Below are positions 24,013-36,470 of a stretch of 64,000 nucleotides of DNA, piece after piece. The DNA comes from Amorphophallus konjac (lineage: Eukaryota > Streptophyta > Magnoliopsida > Alismatales > Araceae): the NCBI GenBank assembly GCA_022559845.1, contig CM040123.1, positions 303,416,642-303,480,641 on the forward strand. The letters are read 5' to 3'. The notes beneath the pieces are model-generated. The model had not been told where the DNA came from. It did not search any database and saw only the letters and a list, made by a program, of their open reading frames with translations. The position numbers and the translations under genes were made by a program. Each line of letters opens with the position of its first letter. Position 1 is the stretch's first letter.

Positions 24013-25490
24013 CAAGGTTGTCAGTATCGGTTTCGGACTCGCCGAAATCGAAACCACTCGGTTTCGGTTTCGGCCGAAACCGGCCGAAACCCAGTGAAAA
24101 GGTTATAAAAAAATCAAAAAATATGAAAAAAAATAGAAAAAAATTCAGAAAAATATAAATAATCACATAAAAAAATAAAAAATTCATTACACATGCATTG
24201 TAAAGAAATTGGATTAAGTGCATTACACATGAAGACTAATGGGTTCAAGCATTGAAGTTATTAAACAAATATTGAGTACATATTAAACATGAAATAGATT
24301 CAAACTGAACAATAACGTGATCCTTACCTAAATGATGATGCACTAATATGGATAATATCTAGAAGAACCTTCTCCCTCATCGTCTGGCTTTTCATATTCA
24401 TACCCATAAGAAGGTTGCATGTATGGTCTGTATTCACTATAACCAAATAATGAGGTAGCCAAGTCCTGCATCCCTCTTTGGATCCCTCTTGGAGTGTTTG
24501 ATTGGCTTGATTAGAATCCAATATCAGCATAAGAATCTTGAGGAAGAGAAGAGGAACTGGTCGGATGTGGATGGAACTGGAATGCTGGTTCATGACCCCA
24601 CCCATAAATAGCTGCCTCCTGTTGGCCACCTCCATAACCTGATGGATGCCCATATTGAGTATATGAATCATATCCTCGCTCACCCTGACTGTATCCTCTG
24701 CCTGTGTCTGCGTGGAAGGAGGAAGAACCACCAGCAATGCCACCTCCAGTAGTAGCACCCGCAGCTGCATTGGGATCATCATCATCATCATTATCAGACC
24801 CAACCGAAACTAGTCATTTTTTAGCCTTGGGGATGCTTTTTTCTGTTTTGGTGTGATTTCTTCAGTCACCCTTGACATGAATCATTTTCCCCTTGGCGTG
24901 TGTCTCAGATAAATCTGCTTCAACTACTCAATTGCCGGGTCCCCTCGAGCAGCAGCACTTGTCCTCTCAATTAGCCCATGCACTGATGTACTTCTTAAGG
25001 ATGCAGGTGGCTTGCCATTTCTAGGAGTGACTCGCCTGCTATCTGAGTCTGAGTGTCTAGCTGGCTGAAAATCAGGCTGTTGCTCAGTGTCATCAACAAA
25101 CAAAGCTGGGTCCCTTCTTTGATGCGCATGAGTATCTCTGGCCCTCTTTGTTTTTCTTCTGAATTCGGGATGTAGTGCCCCAAGATTTTGATAAATTATT
25201 TCTGATATAATTAAGAATTTTCTAGAATTATTAAGGGTCTAAATGAATTAATTAATGAATATTGGGATAAATAAATCATTATTAAGGCCCAAATATGGTA
25301 AACAATTAATCCAGCCTTAATAAATAAAGCCCAATAGGTTCAAGGACCAAGCCCATTAAATTTGGCTCATATTCTAGAAGGTTATTTAGCCTATTCACAA
25401 ATTTTAAGGATAAATACCATTTTTATAGATTATTTAGTGGATAATTAACCAAAGAGTTTGAATTAAGATGAATGACCACGCCCAGTTGAT

Positions 25491-25549
25491 GTAACGGTCT
25501 ATCGAGCGACCGTTACAGCCATGTAACAGACCAGACCTAGTCCGTTACA
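25491..25549 (+). repeat. Hairpin cluster I of the solo LTR
   Basis: Two inverted repeats with 8-base loops: GTAACGGTC (25491-25499)/GACCGTTAC (25508-25516), a perfect 9 bp stem; and TGTAACAGAC (25522-25531)/GTCCGTTACA (25540-25549), with one mismatch. They lie about 170 bp upstream of the TATA box. Confidence 0.9.
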
Positions 25550-25715
25550 ACCTGCTAATTCCGTGAGAAGAAGTTGCAAAAAGATTGGAACTTTGGGATT
25601 CTCTTGGCTAGAGACCAACTTGGGAGAACTTATAACATTGCTAAGGACTCTTAGAGATTAGATTTTTGCCAATTAAGGACTCTAAAATCGTTCAAATCCT
25701 TCCCTAGCCAAAACT

Positions 25716-25725
25716 CTATAAATAG
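25716..25725 (+). promoter_or_regulatory. TATA box of the solo LTR
   Basis: CTATAAATAG lies about 550 bp into the LTR, the same relative place as in the chromovirus LTRs. Function as promoter is inferred. Confidence 0.6.
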
Positions 25726-26477
25726 AACCCAGTTCTAAACTGAGCGACCCTTACTTTTGGCTCGTGAAAAATCAAGGTAAGGAGATAGAATCTCGGGTAA
25801 GTTCTTTAGAATATTTTGTTCCTAATATTTTAGACTAACTACCCTCAAAATTTCGTGCTAGGAGATCAAGTACACCATGAGTTAGAAGCTTCCAAAGTTA
25901 CTGGTTTCATCACGCCAACCCAGGAAACTGTGCAACAAGGTACTGAAGATCAGGAAATTAGAGAGCCTAAACGAGGTAATTAGAGTTAGATGCTTTAGAA
26001 CATTTTGTTCCTCTTAGTATCATCTTCCTAACCTCCAAATTTCACGTCCTTAGGTCAAGAGGTTGAGGAGTTAGAGCGACGTGAAATTTCTGTAAAACCA
26101 CAGGAGAAGAAGAACTAGAACGTGTCTTGCGGATTCAAATTAGAAGTTTAAAACCAGTAAGAAGGTAGGTCATCTCATGAACGGTAAGAACACCATGTTA
26201 AGGATAAAAGCCCTCTGATTTTGATTGATTTCATGCACTCTAGACCATGGATTTCATGTTTTAATAGGTTCATGCATACATGCATAATCTTTAGCCTTAA
26301 TTAAAGATAATATATATATATATTCTCTTGATTCACTGAAACCATGCATGTAGCTAGCCTATATTTCGTTTCTCATGACTGGAATAGTCTAAGTATTTTG
26401 ATTTCCAGCCATGACATATTTTCATAGTCTTTTACCTTCTATATCCTGTCAGCAGAAGCTCTGACAGATTAAGGTAA

Positions 26478-26657
26478 GACCGTCACATGATTGTAACGGC
26501 CTTACGATCAGCCGTCACACCCTCTGTTATATTTAAATTTCTCTGTTGGCTCTAACGGACCAAAGTCAGTGCGTCACAATACTGTAACGGCCCCATGATA
26601 AACCGTCACAGATGTATATCGCGTCTGTCTTAGACCGTCAGAATGCTATTTTCTATC
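26478..26657 (+). repeat. Hairpin cluster II of the solo LTR
   Basis: Inverted repeats include TGTAACGGC (26492-26500)/GCCGTCACA (26511-26519) and TGTAACGG (26583-26590)/CCGTCACA (26603-26610). Two weaker ones lie near 26553 and 26630. The right arm often reads CCGTCA instead of CCGTTA, leaving one mismatched pair. Confidence 0.8.
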
Positions 26658-27169
26658 AACCCGAGACAGGACTGAGGACAGTCAAACTTACTTATAAATA
26701 AGCCTAGTTATCTAAGTTTTGACATGTTTTCATGACTTTGAGTTTATTAATTGATTCGTGATAGGAAATTGCATGTTTAAAATATCTTGAGTTATTTTAA
26801 GTTATGCTAATTTTATTGCCTAAACTCTATAGTTTTGAATTTAAACTATGATTTTCAAATATTGTATTGACGAAGGTTTATAATGGTTTCACATCGTTAT
26901 ACATTCTTTCTCTTCTATAGAGTCATTTTCTTTAAGTACATGACATATATTCTGATATATGTCCATTAGTTCACACTTTGCACTATAAGAACATATTCTT
27001 GAACATGAGGACCTCTCTATTGGATATTCCTTCCAATGGACTAGAAAATCTTGTTTCAAGGCCTCCGTAATTCTTTACGAGCCTGGAATTCCCACTATGA
27101 CGCCGAGTTGGTTGTACCATGAAAGCCCAATTGTTAGAAAGCACTATCGATGTTTTCTGGTTCTGGATA

Positions 27170-27318
27170 TGTAACGGATCAATATTAGACCGTCAGACAT
27201 GTCTAACGGTCCAATATATGACCGTCACATTCACTGGGTCCAACCGGATTCAGCCCATTCTAACGGCCCAATACTCGACCGTTATGTTCATGTAACGGCC
27301 CATTGAGTGACCGTCACA
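27170..27318 (+). repeat. Hairpin cluster III of the solo LTR
   Basis: Four inverted repeats occur in 150 bp, all of the form TAACGG-(Y/A)C-...-GACCGT(C/T)A. They start near 27171, 27203, 27260 and 27290. Loops differ while arms are kept. Confidence 0.85.
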
Positions 27319-30300
27319 GTTCTTGAGTGTTTTAACCCGAGGTTTGACCAAAGGGTTGATATTCTAAAGTTCCTAGATGGAGTATTGATGGTCTAAGACT
27401 TGTCATATTGTCTAAGATACTTAACTTAAATTATGAATGATAAATAAATGTACCGTTATACTGCCGAATTATTTCCATGGACATAACATTGTCTTAAGTC
27501 ATTTTTGATCTCTCATATTCTTAATTGAAGCATTCATTCTTTGACAATTGTTGTCATGAGCTTATTGATTGAATTTGTTATATTACTGGCCACGCTTTAT
27601 TGTTACATTCATGGAAGTAGCTTGATTTATACGTGAAGATGCAATTCGGGCGCTGATTGTGTCCAAGGGCTCTATGCTAGTCCCCTCAGCTGATTGTCGG
27701 AAACATACTGTAAACCATGGGGTATGATGCTACTGACGTCGCATTGCACTGGGAGCACTTTCTTTGTAAATAAGTGAAATGCATGAACACTCGTGAAAAT
27801 CTAGTGAATTGCTACATGATTGACATTCTAGTGCGTAACATTTATGGTTATGAAAGTGAAAAGTGAAAGTACATTCTCGATACATTCTTGTTCGTGAAAG
27901 GCCATGCTATATTCTTGTTCATTCTTGTTAAAATCCTGGATGATCCTCTTGTTACTCAGTTATACTTATGATTCATCGCATTCGTATGATTTTACCTTAT
28001 TCCTCTAGAGCTAAAATGTTAATTACTTTAATAGTGCCTTCATGTTGATGCGAAGATACCTACTGGGCAAGTGTGCTCATTACCTATTTTCAATCTTTTC
28101 AGGAGATGGAAGTGAGTCGGGATCGGATTCGGAATATTCAAATAGCGGGTCCGAGAGTGAATGAAGAATGAGTGAAGACTTAGGAAGTCTACACTGTTTA
28201 GATTGAGTCTATGTAATTTTCTTATTTCTTGAGTCTAGTATGATGAAAAAAGTTGAAATAGTGATTGTATTTGAATATTTGATTGATAATGAAATGGAAG
28301 TTGAAGTTCAGTAAATATTGTACAATTGCATTTATGTGTGTGATTGTCATGCGCTCTGATCGTTCTTGCTTGCAAGAGGCTTACCATGCCGGCTGTTCAC
28401 GTTCCTCGAGCTAGTCTTCCGCTGTAATAAAGGCTCAGGGTGTGACACGGGATCTCTTGGCTCATCTTCATCTAGTATGCCCTCTGCCCATGTTGTATCA
28501 TCAATATCAAAAACGGGCTCATCAACCTGATCTCGTGTCTCCACCCAAGACTACAAGGGATTATCATCATCAAATAAGGCATCCACATCAATTTCTGCAG
28601 TGGCATCCTCAACGACGCGTTTGTCCCGCAGCTGTTGTCTCAACTTCATATTTTTTATTCTCAACCTCATATTGTAGTGGCAGTAAACTAATTTGTCTAA
28701 CCGTTCAGCGTTTAGCCGATTGCGAACCTTTCAGTATATAAGGTTGAACGTGCTCCAATTTCTTTCACATTGGCTTGTTGATGTGGTTTGACTCAACACC
28801 CTGATTGGAATGAAAGCCAATGCAGAACTGCCCAAATCTCTATTATTCACCATTACCCACCAGTCAGCTGTTCCACCAACCATAAATAAATAAATATAAG
28901 TTGTAAATAAAAATCAATTCTCTGTGATGTAATTGCAAAGAAAGCACAAAGATAAAGTATACTTCAGCTCACTCTTCCCACTGCATATTGCAATTGGGAG
29001 TCAGAATACGTCCCAGTTCTCATTCTATAGTAGTTTATCTACAAAAATAAAGTAATAGATTAGCATAACTACTTAAGTAAATTCTATACCTCTTATTCAT
29101 GAAATCAAAAAGGCCAACCTCTACTTCCGCCTGAAGTCTCTTTTCTGGTGTCCTCGATAAACGACCAATGACTTTTAAAGTCCCTTGGAGCACCTCGCCA
29201 TCAACATGTGCATTGGCATCGTACATAAATCGAGGGTTGAGGAAATAACCTGCATTTGTGTATAATTAACTAAATGTTAGATATAAAATAACCTAAAGAA
29301 TAATGTATCAATACAAATAATCACTCACCAGCTGCATGCAAGTCGCGGTGTAATGTGGTGTCCCATCTATGATCAATAATTTTCCACCACTTTACATATT
29401 CTTTGGGAAGGGATTCCTGCAACTCCATTTTGGCACGGTCCATGGCCTTATACAAATATCCCATATCATTCTTCTCATCGCCATCTACCATTCTTAGGAC
29501 CTTCACGAGAGGGGTGACTACTTTCATGTATCGTGAGACCCTGCCCCAGAATTTGTCGTCCACGATGTGGGATACATCCAAATATTCCATCTGAGCATCA
29601 ACATTAGACTTGTCGATGTATTCCCGCAGGGCATTGTGGTACATAAAAGCTTTCAGCTCATTCTTATACCTGTGCAAAGAAATGAAATTTGAATCAAATA
29701 CGGATCATAACTATAAGGATAAAGAAGTAAGAATTGAGTTCAATCTTATACCTGTGCAAAGACTCCAAAGAAATGAAATTTGAAACAAATCTGGTAGACC
29801 CTGCACGGATGATATCTCGCCCCCCACTTGCATGCTCCCTGAACATATTCAATATCCTAGGATGGCCATAAATATACTGTGATTTTTGGTGCTTGTTAAT
29901 TATCTTCTTCACATGATTTTCCTTCCCTATGTCTTCAAGTATCAGATCCAGACAATGTGCTACATATGGGAGCCAATATAAATGCATGCACTTCTACATC
30001 AATTTCTTCCCTGCAGCCTTATAACTGACTTCATTATCAGTCACTACTTGCATAACATTCTCCTCTCCAATTTGGTTTACCATCTTATCCATCAAACTAA
30101 ACAAATAATTGGCATTTTTTTCATAATTTGATGCATCTACATATTTTACAAATACTGTACCTTCGATGCAATAGACCAAAAAGTTAATCATGGACTTCTT
30201 CGTGGTACCAGTCCAACCATCACACATAATAGTGCATCCTCTCTCCATCCATATATGCCTGAAGCTTTCAACCCATTCATTGAGCTCCTCAACCTCTCCC

Positions 30301-31104
30301 TCAAGGCCACGCCCGTATATGTCTCGACGTGATGGGGCCTTCAAACCAGAGCCAGCATCTGTTATGACATCTAACATAGGTTGGAAATATTCGCTTTCAG
30401 CTGCATGTGCAGGGACACCTACATGAAAAAATCATTTGCAGATACTTTTAAATGCATGCCCTGCAACTTCTGCTGATTTTTTTACCCCTCTCAATGCAGA
30501 CTTGATTTTAAGTTGTATAGCATGGGGCCTTCTGTGGAGATAGCTGTCCATAGGCCCTATTCTCTGAGTCTGTGGGGCAGCACCAATGTCAGGATGTCGT
30601 GCAGTTGTACTTTCGTAGGTCCCTGAACCTATGGGTGCCTTCCCTTTCCTTCGAGCGGCTTGTTCACGCTCCCTTGCTTCAGTCAACTCTGGATCTGAAT
30701 CCTCAGTGCCTTCCTCATCATCATCCCTCCTAACCCTTCTGCCAGAAATCTCCTCAGCAATTTCAACCTCATCTTCAGTCCTTTGTTGCATCCTCTCCTT
30801 TTGCCCAGAAGGCACTGGCGCATCTCTTCTCGCACCTCTCGGGGATAGCTGTCACATTGTCTCACCTCTCCTCTTACCCCTGCCAAATGTTGCTTTCCTC
30901 TAGTAATTCCACCATGTATCTCCCTACCACAATAATTGCATTTCACCTTTCTTCTCTTAGCATCAACTAAGAACAGGTGGGCCCACCCCGGATCTTCCTA
31001 CCCTTGCTGCTCCTGTGTTTGTTGACGTCTAAGCATGATACTACATTAAGACAGTCAAAGACAATCTCTTGTAAGTACAATGAAAAAAATGCAATCCAAA
31101 TTAT

Positions 31105-31640
31105 TGAATGAAGCTTAATTGAGCTTCAATTGAACCTTACTAAACCTAATTAAAGGAAAGCCCCAAATTTAAGGGTGTAATTAAGGCTTAATTAACAATT
31201 TTAGCCTAATCACCCTTCATAAGAATTAATTAAGAGCATGCTCCCGCTTAAAATTATTGAATGAAGCTTAATTGAGCTTCAATTGAACCTTACTAAACCT
31301 AATTAGAGGAAAGCTCCAAATTTAAGGGTGTAATTAGGACTTAATTTTTAACCTAATCACCCATCAGCATGCTCCCGCTTAAAATTATTGAATGAAGCTT
31401 AATTGAACTTTAATTGACCCTTACTAATGCTAAGTAGAGGAAAGTCTCAAATTTAAAGGTGTAATTAGGGCTTAATTAACAACTTTAGCCTAATCACCCT
31501 TCATAAGAATTAATTACCAACATGCTCCCGCTTCAAATTAGTCAATGAAGCTTAATTGAGCCCTAATTGACCCTTACTAAACCTAATTAAAGAAAAGCCC
31601 CAAATTTAAGGGTGTAATTAGGGTTTAATTTGAAGTGTTA
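31105..31640. repeat. 153-bp tandem repeat in the hAT leader, copy B
   Basis: Anchors of the type tgaatgaagcttaatt occur at 31105, 31258, 31389 and 31542, giving periods of 153, 131 and 153 bp. The short unit has lost about 22 bp. Confidence 0.85.
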
Positions 31641-31756
31641 AAAAGTTAATCATGGATTAAAATTAACCTACAACAAAAAATTTAACCTACAACAAAAAAA
31701 CTTTCAACAACCCAACCAAAAAACACAAAACAAAAAAACCCCCAAATTTACCTCGA

Positions 31757-31940
31757 CAAAACTACTCACGTTGCAGTCTCCGCAGTGGCGCAGTCACCCT
31801 TACAGCCCGCCAGCCCGTGGACCAGGCCACCACAGCAGCAGGCAGACGGCCCGCGGCCCTGGCCAGCACAACAGCAGCACCCCAGCCTGCTGCCTGCGGC
31901 ACGCCGGCAGCAGTAGCAGCAGCAACAACACGGTCGCAGC
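31757..31940. repeat. CAG/GC-rich tract in hAT copy B
   Basis: A GC-rich tract with interrupted CAG runs corresponds by position to the tracts of copies A and C but differs in sequence detail and length. Confidence 0.7.
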
Positions 31941-32182
31941 AACAGGAGGGGAGGGGGTTTCGGCCGAAACTGACAGGGAGAACAGTAAAGGGGAGTTCAC
32001 TTGAGTTTCGACCGAAACTGGATAGTTTCGGGCCGAAACCGTCTGGTTTCAGGCGAAACCAATATCGGTTTCGCCCGAAACCGATAAACTTAACATGTGT
32101 CGGGTTTGCTACAGTGAAGTCCCCCGTTTTCGTATCGGTTAGGGCCGAAACCGATACATTTCGGCTGAAACTGACAACCTTG

Positions 32183-33240
32183 CTATCAGCCCCCCGCAGC
32201 CCCTGGAAGCGCTAGACCGTCGTCCACGGCCGACGCCGAGCCCCTAGGTCAAACAGAGCTCCGTTCGGGACGGCCTCGACTAGTTGCAAAAAACTCTGAT
32301 ATTGCGGTCGGCCAACAACACACGTTCAAGTTAAATCGCGGTCCCCATCAGGACCGCCTTCTGAAGGCGGTCACCAAGGCAACCGCGTCCAGAACTGGGT
32401 CCTTCAGAAGTCTGCCCCGAGCTCTTGCCTGAAGATCGTGAAGACCCCGTCCCTCCGTTCCGCATCACGAGGAGTTTAGAATTTTGGGTAGACTGACCTT
32501 CGTAGTTTGTAGCCAGGATATAGGTTTAGGTTTGGGTAGGCTGACCTTTGTGGTTTGATGGCCAAGGGTTTAGAAACTTGGCTGACCGTTGTGGTTTGAT
32601 GGCCAAGGGTTTGACATTTGGACTGACTAGCCTTTATGGTTTATAGCCAGAGAGCTTGGGACTGAGCACGAGGCTCCCAACGCGTTTGTCACGGTGGGAC
32701 AAAACTTGTTGGCCATTTTCGACAATGTAGCCACGAGTTTTTAACACTCAGGTGAACGATTTCTGTACTACGACCACCATGGTGGGGACATAGCCATTGA
32801 ATAAGGCTTGCCTATACTATCGATTCGTAAAAAAAAAAAAACTTCACATTACCAGCTCCACCGCCCTTTCGGATTTTCGCCAAAACTGGCTCCCTTTAGC
32901 TTTTTCTGATGTGCCCTTGCAGATTTTCACACCTAGGGGTTACCCAATTTTGCCTAAGGCACCTTTTGGGATTTTCACCCCAACTGGGTTTAAGACCTTT
33001 TTCCCTTCGGTGACGCCTTGGTGGGACAACTGAGTATGTCAAGACATCTCTATTTTAAGCCCCATTTTTTCTCTCTTTTTTTTATAACTTGTAGAGGAGA
33101 GGCACATCCTGAATTGACCGGTGCGCGAACTCATGCTCTGGTGTATGATACAACTTCATATGCTTGCCATTGAGTGGAGACAACATACAGTCTTTGCAGA
33201 CCGAGCCCCGTTTTGCCCAAATGAATATAACATGACATAT
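32183..33240 (+). other. Leader of the Tat-like element with repeated modules
   Basis: No gene is seen. It contains a hairpin GCGGTCC...GGACCGC followed by CGCCTTC/GAAGGCG (32337-32370). Three or four GGCTGACCTTTGTGGTTTG-type units of roughly 45 bp lie at 32480-32660, and the CCCTTTCGGATTTTC block at 32860-33000. These are the modules of 22590-23345 in the opposite order but on the same strand. Confidence 0.5.
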
Positions 33241-33244
33241 GCTA

Positions 33245-34140
33245 ATTGCATTTCAGGGAACCCACTATTGAGCCTCCCAGGAAGATGAAAGACAAGGGTA
33301 AACAAAAAGTTGTCTCTTAGGAAGAATAAGAAGAGCTCTTCGTAGTAAATGAGGACCTCGCCAAATTGCACACGCTGAATCTCCAAGCCGACGTCACCAA
33401 TGCTAAGTCAACTCATCTTAAGAGACGGGAGATCAATTTTGAAGTCAATCTCATTAGTCGAGCCATTGACAAGAGCATCTCGTTGCCTCCTGCATGCATG
33501 CAGTTGCCCTTTGAGAGGGAGAAATATAAAGTCAAGCAATTGAAGACTTTCATCGTCACCCATCAAAGGAGTAAGAAAAAGAACAAGGTAGCCAAGTCAA
33601 TCATCTTCTACAAGGCCCGAGGGCCCCCTAATGACGATTTCGACTGGAGCAATATGCCCAAGAACACTCCCCAGTTCGTTCAAGAGATGGATGGCATGTC
33701 TAAACACATCAACAAAATGTGCCGAAAGCAGAAGATTCCACAAATGCAAGAAACTTCCCAGCGCGACTACTTCCAACAGTGATAGTATCCATCACAAGTC
33801 TAGGGGCAGCCTCCCTTCTCCAAAAAGGACACAAGAGGGCTTGGCTATGATCAAAAGGTATACTTTAAAGTTTATTATGCCATCAAAACTATAGGGTCGT
33901 TACCCTCCTCCCTCTGGCAACTCAAACCCCGACGAGGAACCTGTCGCTCCCACAAATGAGCAACAAGAGAAAAAGACACCTGAAAGCCATGATGAGCAGA
34001 CTTGGATGTCCGTCATCAATAATCTTGAATATTATGATGTCCATGTCGCTGATTCTGATGAAGAGAGGGACTTTATCGACCTACAGCCAGCTCCGCGAGA
34101 ACTTGAAGATGAAGGTAGGCGACTGTGGATGAGTTAAATG
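33245..34140 (+). pseudogene. Tat/Ogre-like gag-region remnant
   Basis: A Lys-rich reading (EPPRKMKDKGKQKVVS, then stops) leads into 138 residues open at 33366-33782. These include RAIDKSISLPPACMQLPFER and a basic THQRSKKKNKVAKS stretch. After tandem stops the reading continues in shifted frames to about 34130 (TWMSVINNLEYYDV). Its position directly upstream of an RT of the Tat lineage suggests the gag-protease part. No zinc knuckle or DTG site is visible, so the assignment rests on context. Confidence 0.5.
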
Positions 34141-34249
34141 AACTCAACCTCAGGGAAGCGGAGGACCTCTGACCAAGTTTCATCAACGCCCTCCTTCATG
34201 ACAAAGAAAGGCAAGCATATAAACAACTCTTACTGAAGTACAAAGATTG

Positions 34250-36300
34250 CTTCGCCTAGACTTACAAAGAAATGCTTGGGCCAGATCTCTCCGTAGCCAA
34301 ACATGAATTGGCAATACTCCCCACAGCCAGACCAGTCAAACAAGCTCAAAGACGTATGTGCCACGAATTGGAACTCGAAAGTAAATGCCGAAATTGGCAA
34401 GCTCCTGAAGGTGGACTTCATAGAGCCCTGCATATACCCAACTTGACTTGGCAACATTGTCCCGATGAAGAAAAAGAATGGCCAAGTCCAAGTCTGCATC
34501 GACTTCAGAGACCTGAACAAAGCATGCCCAAAAGATAACTTTCTAGTCCCAATCATTGAAACCATGGTTGATATAACCATGAGACATGAAGCCTTATCCT
34601 TTATAGACAGATCGTCATGCTACAACTAGATCCGTATGGCCATCAAAGATAAAAGCCATACTGCCTTCAGAGCTCCCAAAGGAATCTTCAATTACAAGAG
34701 AATACCTTTCGCCTTGAAGAATGCAGGCGCTACCTACCAAGGATTATGACCAAGATCTTTGATGAAATGTTACACGACTTGGTCGAATGCTACGTCGACG
34801 ACTTGGTTGTTAAAACCAAGGGGCGGGAAGACCACCTGGCCAACCTGCGTCGGGTGTTTGAAAGGCTCTGACAATACTAGCTCATGATGAACCCGATAAA
34901 GTGCACCTTTGACGTGTCAAGTGGCAAATTTCTTGGCTTCATTGTCAGATATTAGGACATAGAAATAGACCTCGATAAAATCAAAGTAATCCGGAAGCTC
35001 CCGCCTCTCAGGAACTTAACCGAGCTCAAATCTCTCCAAGGAAGGCTCGCCTATATCAAAAGATTCATCTCCAATCTATCGGGGAGATGTATGCCCTTCG
35101 GAAAGTTAATCAAGAAAAGGGCACCCTCCATAGAGGATCAAGAGTGCCAAAATGTCTTTGAACAAATCAAGGAATACTTGCTCACTCTCCCGATGTTGGG
35201 GGCACTGGTGAAAGGAAAACCCCCCATACTCTACATTGCCGCCATGGACGCCTCGCTCGGAGCCCTGCTAACGCAAATCAACGAAAAAGGCAAGGAGCAA
35301 CGCTATACTACCTCAGCAGAAAGCTGGTCGGCCCTGAGCATCGATACTCCCCTATGGAAAAAGTGTCTAACACTTGTGTTCACTGTCAAGAAGCTGAGGC
35401 ACTACCATATGTCCCACTAGGTGGAGTTAATATCAAAGTTCGACCCACTCAAGTTTCTTCTTAAACAACCTGTATTGTCAAGAAGGCTAAAGAAATGAGC
35501 ACTACTCTTCATGGAGTTTGATATCACCTTCATCCCGCAAAAAACAATCAAAGGACAAGGAATGGCTGAGTTCCTGACAGAACACCCAGTCCCAACGGAT
35601 TCTCCTCTAAATGCCGAACTCTCTGATAAAGAAACACTCTCGCCCCAATAAGGAGTAGAAAATCAAACTGAGGATGTCCCATCACAAAAAAAGGACGCCC
35701 TCGCAATTGACTTGCCTTGCTAGGAGCTCTATTTTGATGGCGCCTCCCGAACAATTAAAAAAGCCGACGGCACTACGAGCCTCACCTCAAAGGCTAGCAT
35801 AGTCTTCATGATTCCACAAGGAAGAATTTTACAGAATTCATGCGCTCTCATGAAGCCATTGACCAATAACGAAGCGAAATACGAAGCCTTAATAGTGGGA
35901 CTTTAAGTTACCTTGGAGATGAGTATTAGATGCATCAAAGTCTAAAGAGACTCGCAACAGGTCATACGACAAGTCATCGACGATTATGATGTTCGAAAAC
36001 AAGAGCTAGTTCCTTACCATGCGCTATGATGAGACTTAAGGAGTTCTACCTATTTGAAATAAGTCATATCCCCATGAGCAGAAACTCCCAGGCGGATGCC
36101 CTTGCCAAATTGGCTTCGGCCATCAAGCTTCCTCCCGAGGGAGAATTAGATATAACAGTCAGGCACCAAAGACTCATGCCAAGTGTGCTAGAAGAAGAAT
36201 CTGGCCTCACAATCCATGAGATCGATACCATCGAAGCAGACAATTCTATAGAAGAAGAGGATTGGCCATCTCTCATGCCAATTTGGTGTCGAACCACTCA
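34250..36300 (+). pseudogene. Tat/Ogre-like RT, RNase H and second RNase H-like domain, degenerate
   Basis: Frames broken by many stops spell a Ty3/gypsy RT: MKKKNGQVQVCIDFRDLNKACPK split over 34465-34535, a frame through SHTAFRAPKG, and the catalytic YVDD at 34791-34802. A 109-residue frame at 35091-35420 covers the RT-RNase H junction (MPFGKLIKKRAPS, AAMDASLGALLTQ, LVFTVKKLRHYHMSH). A second, plant-type RNase H-like stretch follows (NNEAKYEALIVGL near 35870, MSRNSQADALAKLASA near 36080). That extra domain is typical of the Tat/Ogre lineage. No complete integrase was recognised. Non-functional. Confidence 0.8.
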
Positions 36301-36470
36301 TTATTTTATCTAGAAAACACAATTTGTCATATCCGTCGACAGCATACTGTGAGCCGGATGGCGTTAAAAACAAGTCAAAAACTGGAGTCAGGCCTAACTT
36401 GTGCTGGCCAAGTAGCGCCCACACAGCTGGCGTCACCGTTCGTGGTTTGGTATGACAACTGGAGTCGGTA

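Larger units (their letters stand above)
25171..28447 (+). repeat. Solo LTR (3.3 kb) related to the chromovirus LTR
   Basis: It starts TGTAGTGCCCC and ends GGTGTGACA, with a perfect 5 bp duplication cggga on both sides (25166-25170, 28448-28452). The host transposase exon is continuous when it is removed. No primer site or interior follows, so recombination between two LTRs has deleted the rest. Part of it (27020-27115: CTATTGGATATTCC...CCTCCGTAA...GTTGGTTGTACC) is recognisably homologous to LTR 1 read on the minus strand (2110-1990). That marks a diverged relative of the same lineage. Confidence 0.93.
24515..31036 (-). pseudogene. hAT transposase, copy B, split by a solo LTR
   Basis: It has the same architecture as copy A, from ATG at 31036 (MLRRQQTQEQ). 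The BED finger is intact (KVKCNYCGREIHGG, GKQHLAGVRGEVRQC), but a 1-base loss near 30807 shifts frame after MRQCLLGK. The catalytic IMCDGWTG is near 30220 and VTDNEVSYKAAGKK near 30020. Exons at 29321-29677 and 29100-29226 match copy A. The hATC region (28450-28880) has frame damage and is cut from its C-terminal tail (24515-25165) by the LTR. The tail reads through GYGGGQQEAAIYGWGH and ends near 24515, so it shows the normal C-terminus that copy A lost. Confidence 0.85.
24013..32182 (-). mobile_element. hAT transposon copy B with nested solo LTR
   Basis: The ends are CAAGGTTGTCAGTATCGG and its near-complement ending CTGACAACCTTG. It is flanked by a perfect 8 bp duplication ctatcagc (24005-24012 and 32183-32190). 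Total length is 8170 bp, of which 3277 bp is a later solo LTR. The perfect duplication suggests it moved more recently than copy A, although its transposase is broken. Confidence 0.95.
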
